DNA of 22,959 nt from contig NW_013657606.1 in the NCBI RefSeq assembly GCF_000142905.1, forward strand, positions 40,079-63,037, in the 5' to 3' direction. Every line of letters begins with the position of its first letter. The first letter of the stretch is position 1. The notes under the pieces are model-generated. The model had not been told where the DNA came from. It did not search any database and worked only from the letters and a program-made list of their open reading frames with translations. Origin of the DNA: Thecamonas trahens ATCC 50062 (taxonomy: Eukaryota > Apusozoa > Apusomonadida > Apusomonadidae). The translations under genes were made by a program, and so were the position numbers. This document shows, in pieces, positions 20,601-22,959 of the stretch.

Positions 20601-20608
20601 CGCAACAT
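4870..20608 (-). CDS. Giant polytopic GT4 glycosyltransferase, PelF/Gt4C-like (frame-disrupted)
   Basis: Inferred membrane-bound polysaccharide synthase transferring sugar from a nucleotide-sugar donor. From the ATG at 20608 the order is: Pro/Thr repeats; a short coiled coil (~167-203); poly-Ser and Ser/Pro-rich sequence to ~800; an unassigned globular region (~810-1130); a soluble region; 13-14 membrane helices (~1675-2640); a soluble region with EP-rich inserts; a GT4 domain (~3875-4310) with THATHHG, WDHGMLYRERV, VVNGMETDRFKP and an E-x7-E motif (E codons at 8073 and 8049); then a disordered tail. Five one-base frame changes (near 17234, 15046, 14045, 12234, 9112) connect six open segments; restored length is 5,247 aa. 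An ATG at 20612 in another frame overlaps the start, and an in-frame ATG at 20095 is an alternative start. It could instead be several genes, but no stop/start gap separates the segments, and membrane helices run across two of the joins. GT4 assignment is firm; Gt4C likeness is moderate. Confidence 0.8.
5757..5871 (-). repeat. Pro-Glu coding repeat
   Basis: Imperfect 6-bp and longer repeats (ggctcc/ggctcg on the plus strand) encode alternating PEP units interrupted by Val and Lys (PEPVPEPKPEP). It is expected to be a stiff extended acidic linker. A second, separate Pro-Glu tract lies in the same protein at 11556-11637. Confidence 0.9.
6436..6474 (-). repeat. 6-bp repeat encoding Asp-Ala, beside a poly-Arg stretch
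   Basis: Five perfect copies of gtcggc followed by atcggc variants encode (DA)n. Immediately downstream in the protein is KVSRRRRRRRRAAS, so an acidic block abuts a basic block. Low-complexity, slippage-prone DNA. Confidence 0.9.
7680..9115 (-). other. GT4 (Glycos_transf_1, PelF-type) catalytic domain
   Basis: The donor-binding half carries VVNGMETDRFKP (8400-8356), a YGSLTKAPGYVAEC segment, and SEGLPLALGEAGLAGLPVVC with the E-x7-E pair typical of GT4 retaining enzymes, then TDVGGSREVV. The acceptor half carries THATHHGVQAMVGVVAKLL (from 8722) and WDHGMLYRERV (8640-8608), matching the pattern I recall in PelF (a His-rich loop, then an EHG...RER motif). No key residue appears lost, so the domain is likely active. 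The sugar donor cannot be read from sequence; UDP-hexose or UDP-HexNAc is inference from Pel and galactosaminogalactan synthesis. Confidence 0.85.
9109..9120 (-). other. Apparent frame break in the giant gene, before the GT4 domain
   Basis: The frame reading LIPLWAPTLRALR must join the frame reading EHILTDVPFTTLARM. One extra G in the GG at 9112-9111 gives LRALREHILTDV without interruption. A missing base in the nearby GGGCCC is an alternative. Confidence 0.75.
9120..12230 (-). other. Central soluble region with low-complexity insert
   Basis: Globular-looking blocks at ~12140-11640 (MPKLIEGMVVAGHVAD, NVVYDEELRLLATT) and ~10460-9120 (NVPILVNTRPT, LLEVHLYRHMRHPIVRVRR, FARLWDARILRLDPLLHEYW) are separated by about 1.2 kb of Glu/Pro, Ser/Thr-rich sequence. 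The second block leads directly into the GT4 domain and may hold the accessory N-terminal part of a PelF-type enzyme, but I cannot align it. No other catalytic motif is recognised. Confidence 0.55.
11556..11637 (-). repeat. Second Pro-Glu coding repeat
   Basis: Near-perfect 6-bp repeats (ggctcg, with cag and ggac variants) encode (EP)n with one Ser and one Asp substitution, between IKLGIELP and NILAAHSS. It opens the Ser-rich insert of the central region. Confidence 0.9.
12233..12236 (-). other. Apparent frame break in the giant gene, at a C4 run
   Basis: The frame reading RRLLGVQRMD must join the frame reading RKPRTLILPLPAPPTEPDD. One extra C in the run of four (minus strand) gives QRMDPRKPRTLILP. 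Confidence 0.7.
14039..14052 (-). other. Apparent frame break in the giant gene, within the membrane region (a)
   Basis: The frame reading VVSVGYAAFEAQPP must join the frame reading LTSDVSIVMVWPWERTPTS. One extra C in the cctccctcctcacc stretch (minus strand) suffices. Confidence 0.7.
15041..15050 (-). other. Apparent frame break in the giant gene, within the membrane region (b)
   Basis: The frame reading GTGAVKEEHFP must join the frame reading GAWIHVLGLACAVGLMIWYL, a clear membrane helix. One extra base in CCGG (15050-15047) or GGG (15043-15041) restores continuity. The unshifted frame ends at a stop (14994-14996) 15 codons later. Confidence 0.75.
17230..17238 (-). other. Apparent frame break in the giant gene, at CCCCACCCC
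   Basis: The frame reading FLESLGDDAP must join the frame reading TPSANDFLTWLHATLEAKV. One extra C in the C4 run before A at 17234 gives DDAPTPSANDF. It has the same C-run-then-ACC context as two of the breaks in the plus-strand LRR gene. Confidence 0.75.
17230..18270 (-). other. Unassigned globular region in the N-terminal third of the giant protein
   Basis: After about 800 low-complexity residues the sequence becomes well-mixed: TEPDVLVIPLS, ALDAGFDGVVIAPDSGLDGL, ALFVLAETPWDNTGLIP, HFFILGHTCFHSAAAL, WVGGASILPSMCVC, ASTLVTDDPTA, LDALVWPYPALALGSL. Alternating short hydrophobic strands and Ala-rich helices suggest an alpha/beta fold, perhaps a TIM barrel. I cannot assign a family. A polysaccharide-hydrolase role (as in the Pel and galactosaminogalactan systems) would be attractive but is speculation. 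Confidence 0.45.
18305..18376 (-). repeat. 18-bp tandem repeat encoding PAAE(P/L)(A/V), ~4 units
   Basis: Units like ggctcagcggccggggcg occur about four times with few changes. The protein reads PAPAAEPVPAAEPAPAAELA after a PEPEPEP stretch. It lies in frame in the low-complexity N-terminal third. Confidence 0.8.
19860..20110 (-). other. Short coiled coil and poly-Ser tracts near the N-terminus of the giant protein
   Basis: A helical segment (ALKSQLAMLAAVQ, DEARARAARSLSTADKLHHAAHELSEAV) precedes two runs of about ten Ser separated by IKTAAATPTGN. Mixed Ser codons (tcg, tcc, tca) suggest selection for Ser content rather than simple slippage. An in-frame ATG at 20095 lies within the helix and would be the alternative start. 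Confidence 0.7.
20178..20285 (-). repeat. 18-bp tandem repeat, 6 units, encoding TPISST
   Basis: Unit ggtgtcgtcgagctgatg (plus strand) is repeated six times; the fifth unit has two substitutions (gttggtg). In the giant gene's frame it encodes a Thr/Pro/Ser hexapeptide ladder. It sits 15 bp from a second, unrelated 18-bp repeat. Confidence 0.97.
20301..20372 (-). repeat. 18-bp tandem repeat, 4 perfect units, encoding RPTTAT
   Basis: Unit gtggccgtggtggggcga (plus strand) is repeated four times without change. In frame it encodes a Thr/Pro-rich hexapeptide in the N-terminal part of the giant protein. Perfect identity implies recent expansion. Confidence 0.97.
20458..20468 (-). repeat. C11 homopolymer inside the N-terminal coding region
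   Basis: Eleven G on the plus strand, read as Pro codons (RPPPQYHHH) about 50 codons after the proposed ATG. Any length error or polymorphism here would change the N-terminal frame, so the first ~50 residues of the giant protein are less certain than the rest. Confidence 0.85.
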
Positions 20609-20638
20609 TCATGATATGCGGGACAGGGAACAAACGGA

Positions 20639-20652
20639 GGGGGGGGGGGGGG
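20639..20652 (-). repeat. C14 homopolymer 30 bases upstream of the giant gene's ATG
   Basis: Fourteen G on the plus strand, i.e. C14 on the coding strand, about 30 bases before the proposed start. It parallels the C13 run about 50 bases before the LRR gene's start. Confidence 0.9.
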
Positions 20653-20870
20653 ATGGAGAAAATTGGACGTGTCACGGTGGTGGTTCGAGCTGGCGTAGGG
20701 GTTTGTCGCGTTTTCTGTGCTGTGCTGGCTGCGAGTAAGTGTGTGCACTGTGAAGAGGGTGTCGACATGGACGGGAGGGGTATGGTGTGAGGGTGTGAGG
20801 GTGGAGGGGATGGATGGGGGTGGCGGTGGTTGGCAAGAGGAGGAGGCAGGGAAACTCGGTGTTCGTCGGT

Positions 20871-20893
20871 GGGCTTTGATAGAAATATATCTG
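20871..20893 (-). promoter_or_regulatory. AT-rich TATA-like patch upstream of the giant gene
   Basis: The plus strand reads ttgatagaaatatatctg, i.e. cagatatatttctatcaa on the coding strand. It is a rare AT-rich block in this very GC-rich window, about 265-285 bases before the ATG at 20608. It could be a TATA-type core promoter with a long leader, or part of the 3' end signal of the upstream gene. Assignment is tentative. Confidence 0.35.
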
Positions 20894-21043
20894 CCGCGCC
20901 ACCCTCCCCCTCCCCCTTTACCCGCACTCTGTCCCGCAGTTTGCTCGCGCGGCTGCGGGGGAGGCAAGCCCAGCAGCGCCACAAGGCGGCTGGACGTGGG
21001 ATGGGTCGATGGATGGCATCGATGGGTGCGGGCGCCCGCAGGC

Positions 21044-22959
21044 TCACGGATGGAGGACCGAGGAGTAGGGTCCGGCTGTGGCGGCGGCGGAGCGGCGATG
21101 GTGGATGGTGGTGATGGGTGAGGGCGAGGGCGAGGGTGATGAGGGCGAGGGTGATGGCTGGGTGGCCAGAGGCGGAGCGAGGCGCAGAAAGTCGAGCTCA
21201 TGGCCGACGTCGCGAAGGGTTATGTGGGGGTGACCACCGTCGTCGCTGCCGTCGCTCTCGCCGTCGAGCGCGAGGTGGGCGTCAGCCGGGCGGAGCTCGA
21301 GATCGGGCAGCTCGGGCCCGTTGGCGAGATGGAGGCGGGTAGAGAGCGATGCGGCCGGGCCGGGCTCGGGCTTGACGTCATCGTCGTCGGCGACTGTGCC
21401 AAAGGTGGCGCGGAAGAGGGTGAGCGGAGTGGTGAGGCCCTGCAGGACGACGAGCGAGGTGACGAGGGCAACGGCGGTGGTCGAGGTGACGGGCATGGCA
21501 TCGAGGAGATGGCTCGGCCCCACGACGAGGACCGCGACACCGGCGGTGAACTGGAAGGTCGGGACGACAAAAGAAGAGACAAGGGCGCGGAGCTGGTCGC
21601 GGCGGGCGCGCTCCCAGGCACGGGAGACGCGATCAGTGAGCCAGCGCGGTGGGCGGAGGACAAAGCGGATGGGCCGGGCCGAGACGACGCCGCGGGCGTG
21701 GGCGCGGGGGTCGGCGAGCGGCGCGAGACGGGCGGCGAGGCTGCTGGTAACGCTGGCTTGACCAGGAGCAGGTAAATCCGGTCCGCGGGCGCCGCTGATG
21801 GCGTATGCCATGGTGTCAAGGACCGAGCCGCGCGGAGGCGGGGCGAGCGGATCGGCTGGGCGGCGCGCGGGCTCGGAGCCGTCTTCGGCGACGATGGAGC
21901 CCGGCGGAGCGAGGTCGGGCCCGACGCCGGCAATGTGGACGCGGTGGAGGGAGGCGTAGCGGAGGGCAACAAGGAGAGCAAGGAAGAGGTGCTGGGCAGC
22001 CGGATCGGGCCAGCCGCGCGGGTGGAGGGCGGCGAGGGCGGCGAGGGCGGCGCGAACGGTGGCGCGGGCGGGAGGAGCGTCGGAGAGCCCGATCTGGGCA
22101 CCGTGGTGGACGGCGAGGTAGAGGTAGGCCGAAGCAGCGATGGCCTCAAACTCAGAGGCGGAGCGGAGGAGGAGGCGGGTGCGGATGTTGCGGAGGAGGA
22201 CGACAAAGGCGGCGACGAGGGCCGAGGCCGAGGCGACGACGGCGAGGGTGGCCTCGGGGTGGTAGACAAGGGCGAGGGCGAGCCAGGGGAGGGCGGCGCC
22301 GTACTGAGCGGCGGCGACGGCAGCGACGGCGAGGCGCGGGAGCAGATTGAGCGAGCACGGGCGCTCGCGCGGGTAGAAGACGCGATACAGGCGCGGCGGC
22401 CAGAGGGCGGCAGCCTCGGCCTGGGCCGGGCGGGCCGAGTCGCTGACCGTCTCGGAGAGGGCAACTTCGGCGGCCGGCGCGACGACGGTGACGAGAAAGA
22501 GGACGCCGTAAACGGCGGCGCTGGCACCGGCGCCGGCAGCGGCCGGTAGATCGGCGGCGACGCGGCCGCCCGGGGCGAGAGCGAGGGCATGCAGGACGAG
22601 GAACGGGCCGAAGAGGAGGGCCCAGGCCGAAAGCGGGACGAGGATCTGCAGGGCGCGCTTGGCGCCCGGAGCGGCGGCCGGATCGACGGCGCGGGCGTCG
22701 AGCGGCGAGACGCCGAGGGCGCCGAGAGCGAGGACGGCGTCGGTCCAGAAGACCCACAGAGCGAGGAAGAGGCCGCCGGCAAGGAGCGCCGCCAGCGACC
22801 ACAGGAAGACAACGCCGAGCGGTGAGACCGGCGTGGCGATGAGCCGCTGGCCCGTCGCCGATGCCGTCCGCAGGCGGCAAGCTGCGTAGTCGTAGCCCGT
22901 GGATACTTGCAGCGGAGGCTGCTGTGTCGCCCTGTTTGGATGACAGTTGCCTAGTTGAC
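21044..22959 (-). CDS. Multi-helix membrane protein, 3' part (5' end outside window)
   Basis: One frame is open from the right edge (first full codon at 22957) to TGA at 21046-21044, giving 637 residues with no frame break. Residues 1-45 are polar and include Cys (CHPNR, YDYAACRLR), as at the end of an outer domain. Hydrophobic segments follow: LGVVFLWSLAALLAGGLFLALWVFW (~47-71), ILVPLSAWALLFGPFLVLHALAL (~98-120), AVYGVLFLVTVVA, a long pair around RLAVAAVAAAQYGAALPWLALALVY and LAVVASASALVAAFVVLL, then a mainly soluble stretch, and a last pair near 21570-21400 (VVPTFQFTAGVAVLVVG, AVALVTSLVVLQGL). The tail is acidic, then Ser-Pro rich (PSPSPSSPSPSPSP), about 110 residues. About 7-8 helices in view. 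The family is not recognised; a receptor or transporter is possible. The start codon is not in view, so any upstream domain is unknown. Confidence 0.75.
   Translation of the reverse strand, partial: QLGNCHPNRATQQPPLQVSTGYDYAACRLRTASATGQRLIATPVSPLGVVFLWSLAALLAGGLFLALWVFWTDAVLALGALGVSPLDARAVDPAAAPGAKRALQILVPLSAWALLFGPFLVLHALALAPGGRVAADLPAAAGAGASAAVYGVLFLVTVVAPAAEVALSETVSDSARPAQAEAAALWPPRLYRVFYPRERPCSLNLLPRLAVAAVAAAQYGAALPWLALALVYHPEATLAVVASASALVAAFVVLLRNIRTRLLLRSASEFEAIAASAYLYLAVHHGAQIGLSDAPPARATVRAALAALAALHPRGWPDPAAQHLFLALLVALRYASLHRVHIAGVGPDLAPPGSIVAEDGSEPARRPADPLAPPPRGSVLDTMAYAISGARGPDLPAPGQASVTSSLAARLAPLADPRAHARGVVSARPIRFVLRPPRWLTDRVSRAWERARRDQLRALVSSFVVPTFQFTAGVAVLVVGPSHLLDAMPVTSTTAVALVTSLVVLQGLTTPLTLFRATFGTVADDDDVKPEPGPAASLSTRLHLANGPELPDLELRPADAHLALDGESDGSDDGGHPHITLRDVGHELDFLRLAPPLATQPSPSPSSPSPSPSPITTIHHRRSAAATAGPYSSVLHP

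Larger units (their letters stand above)
20609..21043. other. Intergenic region between the partial membrane gene and the giant gene
   Basis: 435 bp between the stop of the right-hand gene and the ATG of the giant gene, both on the minus strand. It must hold the 3' untranslated region of the first and the promoter and leader of the second. Open frames cross it but have no codon bias or domain sense. Visible content: an AT-rich patch near 20871-20893, gtgtgagggtgtgagggtgg-type GT-rich sequence near 20785-20815, and a G14 run (C14 on the coding strand) at 20639-20652. No AATAAA signal is seen. Confidence 0.65.

Noticed and set aside
20025-21047. Minus-strand open frames crossing the intergenic region (e.g. 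repeated HSPHHG and THQLDD)
   Set aside because: They read the two 18-bp repeats in other frames and have no domain or codon-bias support. The TPISST/RPTTAT frame continues into the coiled coil and poly-Ser sequence.
21220-22812. Minus-strand 530-codon open frame rich in Ser and Pro
   Set aside because: It overlaps the membrane-protein frame, which has sensible helices and stays open to the window edge; the Ser/Pro composition is a frame shadow.
1-22959. tRNA, rRNA, insertion sequences, phage genes or bacterial operon features
   Set aside because: No tRNA-like cloverleaf, rRNA core sequence, transposase motif, terminal inverted repeats or Shine-Dalgarno-spaced gene series was seen on either strand.

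Overview
The window looks like nuclear DNA of a GC-rich, gene-dense protist. Evidence for a eukaryote is the very long coding stretches for polytopic proteins with plant/receptor-kinase-type leucine-rich repeats, a signal peptide, Cys-rich EGF/laminin-like modules, long Ser/Pro/Glu low-complexity linkers, no Shine-Dalgarno/operon layout, and C/G-ending codon bias. The style (strong C-ending codons, huge intron-poor LRR and membrane proteins) reminds me of an apusomonad such as Thecamonas, but that is recall of style, not a database match. No rRNA, tRNA, CRISPR, transposon or plasmid feature was seen.

Layout: (1) 81-4805, plus strand: a receptor-like membrane protein with signal peptide, PA-like segment, LRRs, two Cys-rich modules and about nine membrane helices. 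(2) 4870-20608, minus strand: one apparent giant gene of about 5,250 codons, with a Ser/Pro-rich N-terminus, an unassigned globular region, a 13-14 helix membrane region, and a GT4 glycosyltransferase domain of PelF type, followed by a disordered tail. It ends tail-to-tail with gene 1, 64 bp apart. (3) 21044 to the right edge, minus strand: the 3' part of another multi-helix membrane protein, upstream of and in the same orientation as the giant gene. The gap of about 435 bp between them holds a rare AT-rich patch and a C14 run just before the giant gene's ATG.

The coding sense of genes 1 and 2 is clear, but the frame must be changed three times in gene 1 and five times in gene 2. All eight changes are of the same sign (one base missing from the sequence as given), and all can be placed in short G/C runs. 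With three and five bases restored, the two spans become exact multiples of three (1,575 and 5,247 residues). The simplest explanation is base undercalling in a GC-rich assembly; real decay or recoding cannot be excluded from one sequence.

Functionally, the giant gene is the best lead: a GT4/PelF-like catalytic domain fused behind a polytopic membrane region is the layout I recall for fungal galactosaminogalactan synthase Gt4C and, split over two proteins, bacterial PelF/PelG. It is inferred to make and export a surface polysaccharide. The two flanking membrane proteins have no demonstrable functional link to it.
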